Shown piece after piece: positions 54,619 through 63,986 of a stretch of DNA of 64,000 nucleotides; within the stretch, counting starts at the first letter, position 1, and every line of letters starts with the position of its first letter. Source of the stretch: Geminicoccaceae bacterium (GTDB taxonomy: Bacteria; Pseudomonadota; Alphaproteobacteria; Geminicoccales; Geminicoccaceae); contig AP024683.1 of the NCBI GenBank assembly GCA_025999455.1, positions 3,350,451 to 3,414,450 of the forward strand, given 5' to 3'. The notes under the pieces are model-generated. The model was not told the origin of the DNA and did not search any database. It was given only the letters and a program-made list of their open reading frames with translations. Position numbers and translations under genes: made by a program.

Positions 54619-55405
54619 GCCCGCTCGGCACGTTTTCGCGCCGCCGGCAGCGGAAATAAAAGGGCCGACGACCGGCTGCCACGGCCTTCGCTTCGTAGCG
54701 GGTCACCGGCCGGTCGGGCCAGGGGGTGCGCCAGTCGGCCGCCCGCTCGGCGAGCCATTCGAGCCGCGGCTCGCCGAGGATCGCCGCGAGCATCCAGCGG
54801 GCATAGCCGGGATCGTCGGTCGCGAGCCGCAGCTCCCCGCCCGGAACCAGGACCCGCGCCATCTCGGCGAGCGTCGCCGGGGCCACGATCCGTCGCTTGT
54901 GGTGCCGCGCCTTCGGCCAGGGATCGGGGAACAAGACGTCGATCCGGGCGAGGCACGCATCCGGCAGGGCCGCGAGCAGAAGGCGCGCGTCGTCGACGAG
55001 GATGCGGACATTGTCGAGGCCGCGCGCCTCGATCCCGGCGAGCAGCCGCGCCACCCCGGCGAGGAAGGGCTCGACGCCCAAGAAACCCTGCTCGGGATGC
55101 GCGGCCGCCTCGGCTTCGAGATGCTCACCGCCGCCGAAGCCGATCTCGAGCCGCACCGCTTCGACCGGTCGCGGAAAGAGCGATCGCGGCTCCAGCCGGC
55201 CGACCTCGGGCAACGGGACGGCGAGCTGCGGCAGGAGCGTCTCGAGCAGACGCTTGCGCCCCGGCCGCAGCCTCGGCCCCGTGCGCCGGCCGTAGAGCAG
55301 CCGTCGGCGAACGGGCGCCGCGCCGACCGCGGCGTCGCGCTCGTCTCCCGGGCTGCCCGGGTCGACCGCCGGCTCGGTCTCAGTCGAAGGCGCGACGGAG
55401 CTCAT
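54611..55405 (-). CDS. trmB: tRNA (guanine-N7)-methyltransferase
   Basis: A 264-residue SAM-dependent enzyme that methylates G46 of tRNA. The SAM site is in [16 protein letters not shown], followed by [31 protein letters not shown] is the family's catalytic/tRNA motif, and [11 protein letters not shown] follows. The ATG 55405 overlaps metK by 26 bases. The first ~40 residues before [11 protein letters not shown] are variable. It follows metK as usual. Confidence 0.92.
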   Translation of the reverse strand: MSSVAPSTETEPAVDPGSPGDERDAAVGAAPVRRRLLYGRRTGPRLRPGRKRLLETLLPQLAVPLPEVGRLEPRSLFPRPVEAVRLEIGFGGGEHLEAEAAAHPEQGFLGVEPFLAGVARLLAGIEARGLDNVRILVDDARLLLAALPDACLARIDVLFPDPWPKARHHKRRIVAPATLAEMARVLVPGGELRLATDDPGYARWMLAAILGEPRLEWLAERAADWRTPWPDRPVTRYEAKAVAAGRRPFYFRCRRRENVPSGLA

Positions 55406-56555
55406 CCACGAGGTCGCGGCGCTCCCAGGAGAAGCCGCCGTCGCTGTCGGGCTGGCGCCCGAAATGACCGTAGGCCGCGGTGCGCGCGTAGATCGGCCGA
55501 GAAAGGCCGAGATGCTGGCGGATCCCCCGCGGCGAGAGATCGACGAGCTCGCGCAGCACCCGGGAGAGCCGCTGCTCGTCGACCTCACCGGTCCCGAGCG
55601 TGTCGACGTAGACCGAGAGCGGCTTCGAAACGCCGATCGCGTAAGCGAGCTGGATCAAGCATTTGCGTGCGAGGCCCGCGGCCACGACGTTCTTCGCGAG
55701 GTAGCGCGCGGCATAGGCCGCGGAACGGTCGACCTTGGTCGGATCCTTGCCCGAGAAGGCACCGCCCCCGTGCGGGGCCGCCCCGCCATAGGTGTCGACG
55801 ATGATCTTCCGGCCGGTGAGCCCGGCATCGCCGTCCGGCCCGCCGATCACGAATTTGCCGGTCGGGTTCACGTAGAACTCGTCCTCTGGGCACATCCAGC
55901 CCTCGGGCAGGGCGGCGAGCACGTAGGGGCGGACGATCTCCTTCACGTCCGCGGGCCGGAGGCCCTCTTTGTGCTGCGTGGAAACGACGATCGCCGTGGC
56001 GCCGACCGGTTTGCCGTTCACGTAGCGCAGTGTCACCTGGCTCTTCGCGTCCGGCCCGAGCTCCGGCAGCTTCCCGGCGTGGCGTGCGGCGGCCAGGCGC
56101 CGCAAGATGTCGTGGGCGTAGTGGATCGGCGCCGGCATGAGTTCGGGCGTTTCGTCGCAGGCGTAGCCGAACATGATCCCTTGATCGCCGGCCCCCTCGT
56201 CCTTGCCCTCGGCCGCGTCGACCCCCCGTGCGATGTCGGGTGACTGCTCGTGGAGCAGCACGTCGATCTGCGCTTCGTGCCAGTGGAAGCCCTTCTGCTC
56301 GTAGCCGATCGCCTTGATCGCCATGCGCGCGACGTGGCGGATGAGATCGGGCGTGATCCGGCTGTTCGGCCCCGGCCGGCATTCGCCCGCGATCACCACG
56401 CGGTTCGTGGTGGCGAGGGTCTCGCAGGCGACCCGGGCCTCGGGATATTCGGCGAGGAACAGATCGACGACCTCGTCCGAGATCCGGTCGCAGACCTTGT
56501 CCGGGTGGCCTTCGGAGACGGATTCGCTCGTGAACAGGTAATCGGACGCCGGCAT
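55380..56555 (-). CDS. metK: S-adenosylmethionine synthetase
   Basis: A 391-residue methionine adenosyltransferase. Signature hexapeptide-like [16 protein letters not shown] and the glycine-rich [19 protein letters not shown] are present; [20 protein letters not shown] is the start. ATG 56555 is used; longer frames upstream run through the promoter. Its promoter candidate lies in the 92-base gap after the HTH gene, and no recognisable SAM riboswitch is visible there. Confidence 0.97.
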   Translation of the reverse strand: MPASDYLFTSESVSEGHPDKVCDRISDEVVDLFLAEYPEARVACETLATTNRVVIAGECRPGPNSRITPDLIRHVARMAIKAIGYEQKGFHWHEAQIDVLLHEQSPDIARGVDAAEGKDEGAGDQGIMFGYACDETPELMPAPIHYAHDILRRLAAARHAGKLPELGPDAKSQVTLRYVNGKPVGATAIVVSTQHKEGLRPADVKEIVRPYVLAALPEGWMCPEDEFYVNPTGKFVIGGPDGDAGLTGRKIIVDTYGGAAPHGGGAFSGKDPTKVDRSAAYAARYLAKNVVAAGLARKCLIQLAYAIGVSKPLSVYVDTLGTGEVDEQRLSRVLRELVDLSPRGIRQHLGLSRPIYARTAAYGHFGRQPDSDGGFSWERRDLVDELRRAFD

Positions 56556-56623
56556 CGGGGGGCGGTCTCCAGAAAACGGGTCGCAGCGATCCAACGGGCG
56601 GCCCGGGCGGACCGTCCGCGCGG

Positions 56624-56651
56624 ATAAGACAGGAACCGCCCGGCCGGTCAA
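56624..56651 (-). promoter_or_regulatory. Candidate sigma-70 promoter of metK
   Basis: On the minus strand, TTGACC (56651-56646) and TCTTAT (56629-56624) are 16 bases apart, giving 5/6 and 4/6 matches to consensus. The -35 overlaps the stop codon of the upstream HTH gene. The start would be near 56617, leaving a leader of about 60 bases. Confidence 0.45.
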
Positions 56652-57145
56652 GCCGAGCCGCGTTCGCCTGCACTCAAAGCCGTACTCGCCGCGCTCACCG
56701 CCCGCACGAGCTCGTAGAGGCGCCGGCGCAGCAGTGGATCGGGGATCGCGTTGAAGGCGCGGACGAGCTCCAAGGTCTCCCGCCGGTCCACGTTCGGCGG
56801 CGCGGCGGATGCGGCGGGCCGCCGCTCCGGCTCGAACACGAACCCCACACCCGGCTCGGCGAGGCCCGGCGGCAGGAGGGGCGAGCGGGTCTCGTCCTCG
56901 AGATCCTCGAAGAACCAGGCGACCGGGACGCCCAGAATGCGCGCCAACCGCCAGAGCCGACCGGCGCCGATGCGGTTCGCGCCCCGCTCGTATTTCTGGA
57001 TCTGCTGGAAGGTCACACCCAGAAGCTCGCCGAGGCGTTCCTGGCTCAAGCCCATGAGGGCCCGGCGCAAACGGAGACGACGCCCGACCTGCCGGTCGAC
57101 CGCGTCCACCTCCTCTAGGTTCCGCGCTCCCGCTCGCCGCCCCAT
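56648..57145 (-). CDS. XRE-family helix-turn-helix regulator
   Basis: A 165-residue Cro/XRE-type DNA-binding protein. The HTH (about residues 22-75) reads [19 protein letters not shown] then [19 protein letters not shown]; the rest is a linker and a helical tail. This gene stands between lnt and metK in many Rhodospirillales-type genomes. It overlaps lnt by 31 bases with ATG 57145. A strikingly AT-rich stretch about 53-78 bases upstream (inside lnt) may hold its promoter. Target unknown. Confidence 0.85.
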   Translation of the reverse strand: MGRRAGARNLEEVDAVDRQVGRRLRLRRALMGLSQERLGELLGVTFQQIQKYERGANRIGAGRLWRLARILGVPVAWFFEDLEDETRSPLLPPGLAEPGVGFVFEPERRPAASAAPPNVDRRETLELVRAFNAIPDPLLRRRLYELVRAVSAASTALSAGERGSA

Positions 57146-58701
57146 GGCCGGGCCCGTCCCGCCGCGCCGCCGCACCGGAAATGCCACACCAGCGCGGAAA
57201 ATACAACCAAAAATAGAATATTTGCCGATGACGCCCCCGTTTTCCGGTAGAGCGGCGGATCCGCGAGGCGGCCGGGAAGTGCCGTGTCGAGGACCCCCGT
57301 CACGCCGAGGCCGAGCCGCGCCACCTCGCGACCGAACGCGTCGGTCACGAGCGAGATCCCGGTGTTGGCAGCCCGCACGAGAGGCAAACCCTCCTCGACG
57401 GCGCGCAGCATCGCCATCGACGCGTGCTGATGGGGCCCGGAGCTGTGCCCGAACCAGGCGTCGTTCGTGACGTTCAAGAGGAAGGCGGGTCGGTCGGTCG
57501 GGTCGATGGCGCGACCGGGGAAGATCGCCTCGTAGCAGACGAGCGGGCCGAAGGCGGGGAAGCCCGGAAGGCGGATCGTCCGCCGCCCCGGCCCCGGGAC
57601 GAAGTCGATCGTGCCGTGGGTCAGCTTCTCGAGGCCGATCCGCTCGAGCAGCGGCCGGAAGGGGAGATACTCGCCGAACGGGACGAGGTCGACCTTGTCG
57701 TAGCGGCCGACGATCGTCCCGGCCTCGTCCAGGACGAACACGGCGTTGGCGGCGAGCGGCGGTTCGCGGTCGAGCTCGAACCGATCGCCGCCCGTGACGA
57801 GATAGCCGCCGCGCGGCGCCGCCTTCCCCAAGAGCTCGCGCACGACCGGCTCGCGCTCGATCTGGTAGGGGACCGCGCTCTCGGGCCACACCACGAGGTC
57901 GATCGGCCCGTCGGTGGGCGCGGCGGAGAGCTCGAGGTGCCGACGGAACCAAGCAGCCCGCTTGTCCGGATCCCATTTGTGATGCTGCTCGATGTTGGCC
58001 TGGACGATCCGGATCCGGGGGCCGGGCGGCGGCTCCGGCCGGACGAGCGCGAGCCGCGCCGCCCCCGACCCCGCGAGCAGGAGGAGCAGGAGGGCGGCGA
58101 GCCCGGGCCCGACGCGCGGCCGCGGACCGGGCGCCAGGAGTGCCGCACCCGGCAGGATCGCGATCGCCGCGGTCCAGAGCGTGAGCCCGGGGCTGCCGAT
58201 CCACGCCGCGGGCTGGAGAAGCGCGGGCCAAGGCGCCCAGACGATCGAAAGCGGGTTCCAGGTGAAGCCCAAGAGGACCGTCTCGCGCAGGCCGTCGGTC
58301 ACCGTCCAGGCGAGCGCGAAGGCCAGGGCCGTGGCGAGCGGCGCGCGGCGCGGCAAGAGCACCACGACCCCGGCCGCGAGCATCGGGAAGAGCGCGTTGA
58401 GGGTGGCGAGCCCGAGGACCGCCGGCACGGCGAAGGCGCCGAACCGTTCGGGGTCGGTGAAGAAGGCGATCCCGATCCAATAGAGACCGGCCAGATGCCA
58501 ACCGAGGCCGAAGGCGAAGCCGCGGGCCGCCGCGGCCGGCACGCTTTCGGCCCGGGCGACGAGCGCGAACCAGAGCGCGAAAGCGAGGAGCGCCGGTGCC
58601 AGATGGACCGGGGGAAGGGCCAGCGTCGCGACCGCGCCGAGCGCGAAACAGGCGAGGAGAGGCCGGAGGGCGCCCGCCCCGGCCGAACGGGCCTCGCTCA
58701 A
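57115..58701 (-). CDS. lnt: Apolipoprotein N-acyltransferase
   Basis: A 528-residue inner-membrane enzyme that adds the third acyl chain to lipoproteins. Six or more N-terminal helices are followed by the nitrilase-like domain with the triad Glu ([14 protein letters not shown]), Lys ([15 protein letters not shown]) and Cys ([12 protein letters not shown]). The last helix ([16 protein letters not shown]) is encoded by codons very unlike the rest of the gene (see the AT-rich island). The TTG start overlaps the corC stop. Confidence 0.94.
   Translation of the reverse strand: MSEARSAGAGALRPLLACFALGAVATLALPPVHLAPALLAFALWFALVARAESVPAAAARGFAFGLGWHLAGLYWIGIAFFTDPERFGAFAVPAVLGLATLNALFPMLAAGVVVLLPRRAPLATALAFALAWTVTDGLRETVLLGFTWNPLSIVWAPWPALLQPAAWIGSPGLTLWTAAIAILPGAALLAPGPRPRVGPGLAALLLLLLAGSGAARLALVRPEPPPGPRIRIVQANIEQHHKWDPDKRAAWFRRHLELSAAPTDGPIDLVVWPESAVPYQIEREPVVRELLGKAAPRGGYLVTGGDRFELDREPPLAANAVFVLDEAGTIVGRYDKVDLVPFGEYLPFRPLLERIGLEKLTHGTIDFVPGPGRRTIRLPGFPAFGPLVCYEAIFPGRAIDPTDRPAFLLNVTNDAWFGHSSGPHQHASMAMLRAVEEGLPLVRAANTGISLVTDAFGREVARLGLGVTGVLDTALPGRLADPPLYRKTGASSANILFLVVFSALVWHFRCGGAAGRARPWGGERERGT
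57198..57223 (-). promoter_or_regulatory. AT-rich island inside lnt, upstream of HTH gene
   Basis: Of 26 bases, 22 are A or T in a window that is otherwise very GC-rich. Eleven consecutive lnt codons here (TCA to TTT) end in A or T with only two exceptions, while lnt elsewhere uses C/G-ending codons. It lies 53-78 bases before the HTH start. TATTCT and TATTTT hexamers could serve as -10 elements. It may be a promoter or a site for an AT-binding protein such as MucR. Confidence 0.5.
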
Positions 58702-59612
58702 GCGGCCGGCCGGGCGAGCTCGCCCCCCGCCTCACCGGCGTTCGGGCGGCGCACGCAGACCCGCTTGATCCGCCGCGGGTCGGCATCGAGGACCTCGAAG
58801 CGCAGGCCCGAGGGATGCTCGACGACCTCGCCGCGCGCCGGCACCCGGTCGACCAGGGCGAAGATGAGGCCGGCCACCGTATCGGCCTCGTCGCGCTCGT
58901 CTTCGGCCAGGAGCTGGAGCCCCAGCCGCTCCTCGAGCTCCTCGAGGTCGAGCCGGCCGTCGACCTCGAGGCTGCCGTCCGGCCGTTCGACGAGCTGCGG
59001 CGTTTCCTGGGCGGCCCGCTCGTCGGCGATCTCGCCCAAGAGCTCGCTCACCACGTCCTCGAGCGTGACGAGCCCGTCGGTGCCGCCGAACTCGTCGACC
59101 ACGACGGCCAGATGCTGGCGGCTCGTGCGCAACTCCAAGAGCAGCTCCAGAACGCGCATCGAGGGCGGCACGACCGGCACCTGGCGGACGATCCGCTCGA
59201 GCGCGAACGCCGCCCCGTCGCCCCAATAGTCGAGCAGGTCCTTGAGGTGGACGATGCCGATGACCTCGTCGAGCGTGTCGCGGTAGACGAGGAGGCGGGA
59301 ATGGCCGGCGGCCCGCATCGCCGCCACGACCTCGGCGAGGCTCGCCTCGACTGGCACGGCCTTGATGTCCGAGCGCGGCACCATGATGTCGGCGACCTCG
59401 AGCTCGCCGAACGCGAGCGCCCGCTGGACGAGCGCCCGCTCCTCCGGCGAGAGCCGGCGGTCCTCCCCACCCTCGGTCTCCTCGAGGATTTCTTCGAGCG
59501 TCCGGCGCAGCGAGCCCTCCTGCTCGGGGCCGAGGGCGAGCTCGCGGATCCGCCGCAACAAGCCTTCGAGGAGCGAGGGCGGCGGACCGTCGCGGCGTGG
59601 CGCGGGCCTCAC
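58698..59612 (-). CDS. corC: CorC/YbeX CBS-domain protein
   Basis: A 304-residue protein with two CBS domains (about 75-195; VADIMVPRSDIKAVP and VIGIVHLKDLLDY) and a C-terminal CorC/HlyC transporter-associated domain (about 215-295). It lacks the N-terminal membrane DUF21 part, as CorC/YbeX does. Role: linked to Mg/Co efflux or to ribosome metabolism in E. coli; not proven here. The GTG start overlaps the ybeY stop. Confidence 0.92.
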   Translation of the reverse strand: MRPAPRRDGPPPSLLEGLLRRIRELALGPEQEGSLRRTLEEILEETEGGEDRRLSPEERALVQRALAFGELEVADIMVPRSDIKAVPVEASLAEVVAAMRAAGHSRLLVYRDTLDEVIGIVHLKDLLDYWGDGAAFALERIVRQVPVVPPSMRVLELLLELRTSRQHLAVVVDEFGGTDGLVTLEDVVSELLGEIADERAAQETPQLVERPDGSLEVDGRLDLEELEERLGLQLLAEDERDEADTVAGLIFALVDRVPARGEVVEHPSGLRFEVLDADPRRIKRVCVRRPNAGEAGGELARPAA

Positions 59613-60118
59613 GACACGACCTCCGCCGCGTAGGGATCGGCGATCCCGAGGCCGGCCAAGATCCGCCGCTCGAGCGCTTCCATCACCTCCGCCGCGGCGG
59701 GCTCCTCGTGATCGTGGCCCAAGAGGTGGAGCGTGCCGTGCACGACCAGATGGGCGAGATGGTCGGCGAGCGGCTTGCCGGCGGCCGCCGCGTCGCGGGC
59801 CGAGGTCTCGAGCGCGATCGCGATGTCGCCCAAGGGCCAGGGCTGATCGGCGGGGACGCCGGGGGCGCGCGGACCGGCCGGGAAGGAGAGCACGTCGGTC
59901 GGGGCATCCTTGCCGCGGAAGGCGCGGTTGAGCGCGCGGATCGCGCCATCGTCCGTCAACAAGACGGTGACCTCGGCGGGGGAACCCGGCGGCCCCGCCG
60001 CGTCGAGGGCGGCGGCCACGGCACGCCGGCAGATCGTTTCCGGATCGGTGACGGCCGCGTACCAGCCTTCCGCTTCGACCGTCACCTCGGTCGGGTGCGA
60101 ACTACTGTCGTTGTCCAT
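59609..60118 (-). CDS. ybeY: Endoribonuclease YbeY (rRNA maturation)
   Basis: A 169-residue zinc endoribonuclease for 16S rRNA processing. The zinc motif HGTLHLLGHDH (H-x3-H-x5-H) is near residues 125-135, preceded by the LNRAFRGKDAPTDVLSFP segment. ATG 60118 overlaps the phoH 3' end by 17 bases. Standard miaB-phoH-ybeY-corC-lnt order. Confidence 0.96.
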   Translation of the reverse strand: MDNDSSSHPTEVTVEAEGWYAAVTDPETICRRAVAAALDAAGPPGSPAEVTVLLTDDGAIRALNRAFRGKDAPTDVLSFPAGPRAPGVPADQPWPLGDIAIALETSARDAAAAGKPLADHLAHLVVHGTLHLLGHDHEEPAAAEVMEALERRILAGLGIADPYAAEVVS

Positions 60119-61151
60119 CGTTCGGGTCGGACGCCCGCCGCGGGCGTCGTCTCTCTCCCTCCTGCTGCGGCCCGCCGGGCGGCGGGCCTTCGTAAGCCTC
60201 GATGATCGGCGTCACGAGCGGATGGCGCACGATGTCACTGCGGTCGAAATGGACCATGGCGATCCCGGGCACGTGGGCCAGCCGCGCGACCGCGTCGGCG
60301 AGCCCCGAGGGCGTGCCGGGCGGCAGGTCGGTCTGGGTCGGATCGCCCGTGACGACCATCCGCGAGCCCTCGCCCATCCGGGTGAGGAACATCTTGAGCT
60401 GGGCGGGCGTGGTGTTCTGCGCCTCGTCGAGGATGACGAAGGCGTGGCTCAAGGTCCGCCCGCGCATGTAGGCCAAAGGCGCGATCTCGATCTGGCCGCT
60501 TTCGATCTTGAGCTGGACCTTGCCCTCGGGGAGCATGTCGCGGAGCGCGTCGTAGAGCGGCCGGAGATAGGGGTCGACCTTCTCCTTCATGTCGCCCGGC
60601 AGGAAGCCGAGCCGTTCGCCCGCCTCGACGGCCGGGCGGGAAAGGATCAGCCGCTCGACCCTGTGCTGGCGCAAGAAGGCCACGGCCATCGCGACCGCGA
60701 GATAGGTCTTGCCGGTGCCGGCCGGACCGATGGCGAAGACGAGCTCGAACCGCTCGAGCGCCCGCAGATAGGCGAGCTGGTTCGCCGAGCGGGCGACGAT
60801 CAGCTTGCGGTCGGTCCGGATCGCGTGGTGCTCGGCGCGATCGCCCGGGCCGAGCTCGCTGCGGCGCATGCGCAAGGCCGCGTCGACCTCGTCGCGACCG
60901 ATCACGAGGCCACGGCGGAGCTGGCCGTAGAGATCTTCGAGGACGGCGGCGGCCGCCTGCACGTCGGCGTCGCTGTCGCCCTGGATGAACACCTCGTTGC
61001 CCCGGCTGACGATCGTCACCGGCAGCTTCTGTTCGATCCGTGCCAGGTTGACGTGGTGCTGGCCGAACAGCACGGCACAAGCGGCGTTGTCGTCGAAGCG
61101 GACGCGTCGGCTGGCGCCGCGCGGGTTGTCGAGCGGGCTCGCGGTCTTCAG
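60102..61151 (-). CDS. phoH: PhoH-family ATPase
   Basis: About 349 residues, a PhoH/YbeZ ATPase linked to YbeY. Walker [16 protein letters not shown] near residue 140, Walker [18 protein letters not shown], and [11 protein letters not shown] follow. An N-terminal segment [20 protein letters not shown] is typical of the family but lies before the first GTG (61073) in frame. No ATG, GTG or TTG occurs between that segment and the upstream gene. A CTG at 61151 overlaps the miaB stop (CTGA) with a GGAGG site seven bases before it; I use this start. Confidence 0.85.
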   Translation of the reverse strand: MKTASPLDNPRGASRRVRFDDNAACAVLFGQHHVNLARIEQKLPVTIVSRGNEVFIQGDSDADVQAAAAVLEDLYGQLRRGLVIGRDEVDAALRMRRSELGPGDRAEHHAIRTDRKLIVARSANQLAYLRALERFELVFAIGPAGTGKTYLAVAMAVAFLRQHRVERLILSRPAVEAGERLGFLPGDMKEKVDPYLRPLYDALRDMLPEGKVQLKIESGQIEIAPLAYMRGRTLSHAFVILDEAQNTTPAQLKMFLTRMGEGSRMVVTGDPTQTDLPPGTPSGLADAVARLAHVPGIAMVHFDRSDIVRHPLVTPIIEAYEGPPPGGPQQEGERRRPRRASDPNDGQRQ

Positions 61152-62506
61152 GCGCGACCCTCCACGGTTGCGCCGGCCGCCCTCCGGCCGGCGAGGCTGT
61201 GCGGATGAGAGCCGGTGATCGTGACGATCACGAGATCACCGGGTTGAAGTCCCGTGCCGTCGAGATGCACGGGTTGTTGCCAAGGCGTGCGGCCGACGAG
61301 CTGGCCCGGATGACGGCCGGGCCCGTCGATCAGGACCGGCACGGTGCGGCCGACCGTGGCCTCGTTGAAGGCGCGCGCCTGCTCGACGAGGAGGGCCTGG
61401 AGGCGCTGCAACCGTTCGGCTTTGACCGCCTCCTTCACCTGGCCCCGCATCGAGGCGGCGGGCGTTCCCGGCCGGGCCGAGAATTTGAAGGAATAGGCCT
61501 GGGCGAAGCCGACCGCGCGGACGAGCTCCATCGTCGCCTCGAAATCGGCCTCGCGCTCGCCCGGGAAGCCGACGATGAAGTCGGAGGAGAGCGCGATGTC
61601 GGGACGGACCGCGCGCAGGCGGTCGACGATGCGCCGGTAATCGGCGGCCGTGTAGCCGCGGTTCATGGCCTCGAGGACGGCGTCCGAGCCCGACTGGACC
61701 GGCAGGTGCAGATAAGGCGCGAGCTGCGGGATGCGCCCGTGCGCCTCGATGAGATCCTCGCTCATGTCGCGCGGGTGCGAGGTCGTGTAGCGCAGCCGCA
61801 CCACGCCATCGAGCTCGGCGAGGGCCTCCAGGAGCCGAGCGAGCGACCAGATCCGCCCGTCCGGCCCCTCGCCGTGATAGGCGTTCACGTTCTGGCCCAG
61901 GAGCACGAGCTCCTTGGCCCCGCCGGCCAGGAGCTGGCGGGCCTCGGCTAGGATGGCGGCGACCGGCCGACTCACTTCGGCGCCGCGGGTGTAGGGCACG
62001 ACGCAGAAGGTGCAGAACTTGTCGCAGCCTTCCTGCACGGTGAGATAGGCCGAGACCGGGCTCGGGCCCGAACGTTCGGGCAGATGGTCGAACTTGCTTT
62101 CGACCGGGAAGTCGGTGGCGAGCGCCGTACCCTCGGCGCGGGCGCGCCGGGCCAAGAGTTCCGGGAGGCGGTGATAGGCTTGTGGGCCCACGACCAGGTC
62201 GAGGAACGGCGCGCGCTCGAGCATCGCCTCGCCCTCGGCCTGGGCGACGCAACCGGCGACCGCGAGCAGCATGGTCTCGCCGCGCGCCGTGCGCTCCTCC
62301 CGCAAGCGGCGCAGTCGGCCGAGCTCGGAATAGACCTTCTCGGCCGCCTTCTCGCGGATGTGGCAGGTGTTGAGGACGACGAGATCGGCCTCTTCGGGCG
62401 ACTCGACGCGCGTCCAGCCGTGCGGCGCCAACGACTCCGCCATGCGGTCGGAGTCGTAGACGTTCATCTGGCAGCCGTAGGTTCGGATGAAGAGACGCTT
62501 GCTCAC
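61148..62506 (-). CDS. miaB: tRNA methylthiotransferase MiaB
   Basis: A 452-residue radical-SAM enzyme that adds methylthio to i6A37 of tRNA. Three N-terminal cysteines ([21 protein letters not shown]) bind one cluster. [11 protein letters not shown] near 160 holds the radical-SAM cluster, and the C-terminal TRAM domain (about 375-440) binds RNA. The GTG start is preceded by a promoter candidate at 62584-62612. Confidence 0.97.
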   Translation of the reverse strand: MSKRLFIRTYGCQMNVYDSDRMAESLAPHGWTRVESPEEADLVVLNTCHIREKAAEKVYSELGRLRRLREERTARGETMLLAVAGCVAQAEGEAMLERAPFLDLVVGPQAYHRLPELLARRARAEGTALATDFPVESKFDHLPERSGPSPVSAYLTVQEGCDKFCTFCVVPYTRGAEVSRPVAAILAEARQLLAGGAKELVLLGQNVNAYHGEGPDGRIWSLARLLEALAELDGVVRLRYTTSHPRDMSEDLIEAHGRIPQLAPYLHLPVQSGSDAVLEAMNRGYTAADYRRIVDRLRAVRPDIALSSDFIVGFPGEREADFEATMELVRAVGFAQAYSFKFSARPGTPAASMRGQVKEAVKAERLQRLQALLVEQARAFNEATVGRTVPVLIDGPGRHPGQLVGRTPWQQPVHLDGTGLQPGDLVIVTITGSHPHSLAGRRAAGATVEGRA

Positions 62507-62583
62507 CGGCCGGCCGTTTCGGGCATCGGGCCTCGCCTTGGAGATGGGCCCCGATCGCCGAGGATCAACGGCCCCCTTGCGCT

Positions 62584-62612
62584 TTTATAGCCCCGAAAGC
62601 CGGTCGCGCGAA
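62584..62612 (-). promoter_or_regulatory. Candidate sigma-70 promoter of miaB
   Basis: On the minus strand TATAAA (62589-62584, 5/6 match) with a weak -35 TTCGCG (62612-62607) 17 bases upstream. The start would be near 62577, giving a leader of about 70 bases. It sits in the 147-base gap after mucR and is probably the head of the miaB-phoH-ybeY-corC-lnt run. Confidence 0.45.
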
Positions 62613-62653
62613 GCCCGCCGGCCGACACCCGATGGCGCCGGCCGGCGTCCGCC

Positions 62654-63085
62654 TCAGGCGGCCGGCCGACGGCCGCGGGCTCGCGGCTTGGTGCCGAGGC
62701 CGATCTTCTTGGCCAGCGTCGAGCGCTGCTCGGCGTAGGCCGGCGCCACCATCGGATAGTCGTCGGGCAAGCCCCAGCGCTTGCGGTACTCGTCCGGCGT
62801 CATGTTGTATTTCGTCTTGAGGTGGCGCTTGAGCATCTTGAGCTTCTTGCCGTCCTCGAGACAGATGATGTAGTCGGGCATCACCGATTTCTTGATCGGC
62901 ACGGCGGGCACGGGTTTCTCGGGAGCTTCCTTCTGCTCCTCGACACCTTGCGTCGCCAAGCTCGTGTACACGAGCTTGATGAGCTGCGGGATGTCGGCCA
63001 CCGCGACCGTGTTGTTGGAGAGGTGGGCGGACACGATCTCGGTGGTCATGGACAACAGCTCGTTCGGGCTTATCTTCTCGGTCAT
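62654..63085 (-). CDS. mucR: MucR/Ros-family regulator
   Basis: A 143-residue regulator. LSMTTEIVSAHLSNNTVAV starts the oligomerisation part. The zinc-finger-like core reads DYIICLEDGKKLKMLKRHLK then YNMTPDEYRKRWGLPDDYPM, the family's hallmark. The second Cys of Ros is replaced by Asp and the second His by Asn, as in some MucR proteins. The C-terminus is basic (KPRARGRRP). MucR proteins bind AT-rich DNA and repress surface, motility and cell-cycle genes. Confidence 0.92.
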   Translation of the reverse strand: MTEKISPNELLSMTTEIVSAHLSNNTVAVADIPQLIKLVYTSLATQGVEEQKEAPEKPVPAVPIKKSVMPDYIICLEDGKKLKMLKRHLKTKYNMTPDEYRKRWGLPDDYPMVAPAYAEQRSTLAKKIGLGTKPRARGRRPAA

Positions 63086-63130
63086 TCCAGCGGATCCCCA
63101 CAAGCCGAGTAAACCGGCGGTCGCGTTCGC

Positions 63131-63158
63131 ACCATATTGGGGCCGCAGCAAACCGCAA
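63131..63158 (-). promoter_or_regulatory. Candidate sigma-70 promoter of mucR
   Basis: On the minus strand TTGCGG (63158-63153) and TATGGT (63136-63131), 16 bases apart. The start would lie near 63124, 39 bases before the ATG. The region between mucR and the TusA-like gene is unusually AT-rich (a T6 run at 63163-63168), fitting MucR autoregulation, though that is inference. Confidence 0.4.
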
Positions 63159-63196
63159 GGGCTTTTTTGACCTGCGCGCAAGAAGGTCGAAGAGAA

Positions 63197-63445
63197 GTGA
63201 GCGAGACGACGCACGAACTCGACATCACCGGCGAGGTTTGCCCGATGACCTTCGTCCGAACCAAACTTCGCCTGGAGCGGATGGCCGAAGGCGAGATCCT
63301 CCGCATAAGGCTGCGCAACGGCGAGCCCTTGGAGAACGTGCCGCGCGCGCTCGTGGATCACGGCCACGAGATCCTGCGGCTCGAAGCCGTCGACGAGCGG
63401 GTCTGGCTGCTCGAGGTCAGGAAGCGGGGCCGGCCGCCGCGTTGA
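63197..63445 (+). CDS. TusA-family sulfur-carrier protein
   Basis: An 82-residue small protein of the TusA/SirA/YeeD fold. The persulfide-carrying Cys lies in ITGEVCPMTFVRTKLRLERM (Cys-Pro near residue 15). It starts at a GTG preceded by GAAGAGA. Family members carry sulfur to tRNA thiolation, molybdopterin or other paths; here no partner sulfurtransferase is adjacent. Divergent from mucR, and its 3' end overlaps the rimI 3' end. Confidence 0.88.
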   Translation: MSETTHELDITGEVCPMTFVRTKLRLERMAEGEILRIRLRNGEPLENVPRALVDHGHEILRLEAVDERVWLLEVRKRGRPPR

Positions 63446-63986
63446 GGGGCGCGCCCACGATCGCGGGCCCGCCGGAGGCGAAGACCCGATCGAGCTCGCA
63501 GCGCATGGTGTGGGCGCCGACCCGGCTGCCGTCGGCGCGCTGGTAATAATCGGGCCGGAGCCCCACGATCTCGAAGCCGTGAGCGGCGTAGAGCCGCTGC
63601 GCGGCCGTGTTGTCGACCGCGACCTCGAGGAACATCAAGCTCGCGCCGGCCTCGTACGACCGGGCCATGGCGGCGCGCAGGAGTGCCGCCCCGATGCGCC
63701 GTCCCCGCCAAGGCGGCGCCACACCGAGGGAGAGGAGCTCGGCCTCGTCGCGGGTGACCCGGCCGATCGCGAAACCCACGCCGCGCAACGCGTCGAACCC
63801 GCCGAGCCCGCCTTCGTAGACCCGAGCGATGAGCCCGAAGCCGCCGGGGAGCGCCAAGAGATGGGCGAGATCGGCACGGCTCCAGGGCTCGGCGAAGCAG
63901 CGCCGGTGCAGACGCGCGAGCCGACCCAGGTCGAACGGCCCCACGGGCTTGACGGCGATCGTGCCGGGGCGTCGCAGACCGAGCAT
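63417..63986 (-). CDS. rimI: RimI-like ribosomal-protein-alanine acetyltransferase
   Basis: A 189-residue GNAT. LSLGVAPPWRGRRIGAALLRAAM near 90-112 is the acetyl-CoA motif, and EVAVDNTAAQRLYAAHGFEIVG with YYQRADGSR near the end are typical of RimI, which acetylates S18. It has longer N- and C-termini than E. coli RimI (148). A stop codon (63990-63988) just upstream, in the minus sense, marks the end of another gene, usually tsaB in this order. Confidence 0.87.
   Translation of the reverse strand: MLGLRRPGTIAVKPVGPFDLGRLARLHRRCFAEPWSRADLAHLLALPGGFGLIARVYEGGLGGFDALRGVGFAIGRVTRDEAELLSLGVAPPWRGRRIGAALLRAAMARSYEAGASLMFLEVAVDNTAAQRLYAAHGFEIVGLRPDYYQRADGSRVGAHTMRCELDRVFASGGPAIVGAPLNAAAGPAS

Noticed and set aside
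50660-55804. A 1714-codon open frame on the plus strand opposite infB, nusA and trmB.
   Set aside because: Antisense shadow of several well-recognised genes; the product is low-complexity and lacks any family signature.
56556-56647. Possible SAM riboswitch before metK.
   Set aside because: The leader is only about 60 bases after the promoter candidate and shows none of the conserved pieces of SAM-I, SAM-II or SAM/SAH elements that I can recognise.
63140-63170. T6 run at 63163-63168 as a terminator on the plus strand.
   Set aside because: No stable stem precedes it, and no plus-strand gene ends upstream of it; it fits an AT-rich promoter region better.
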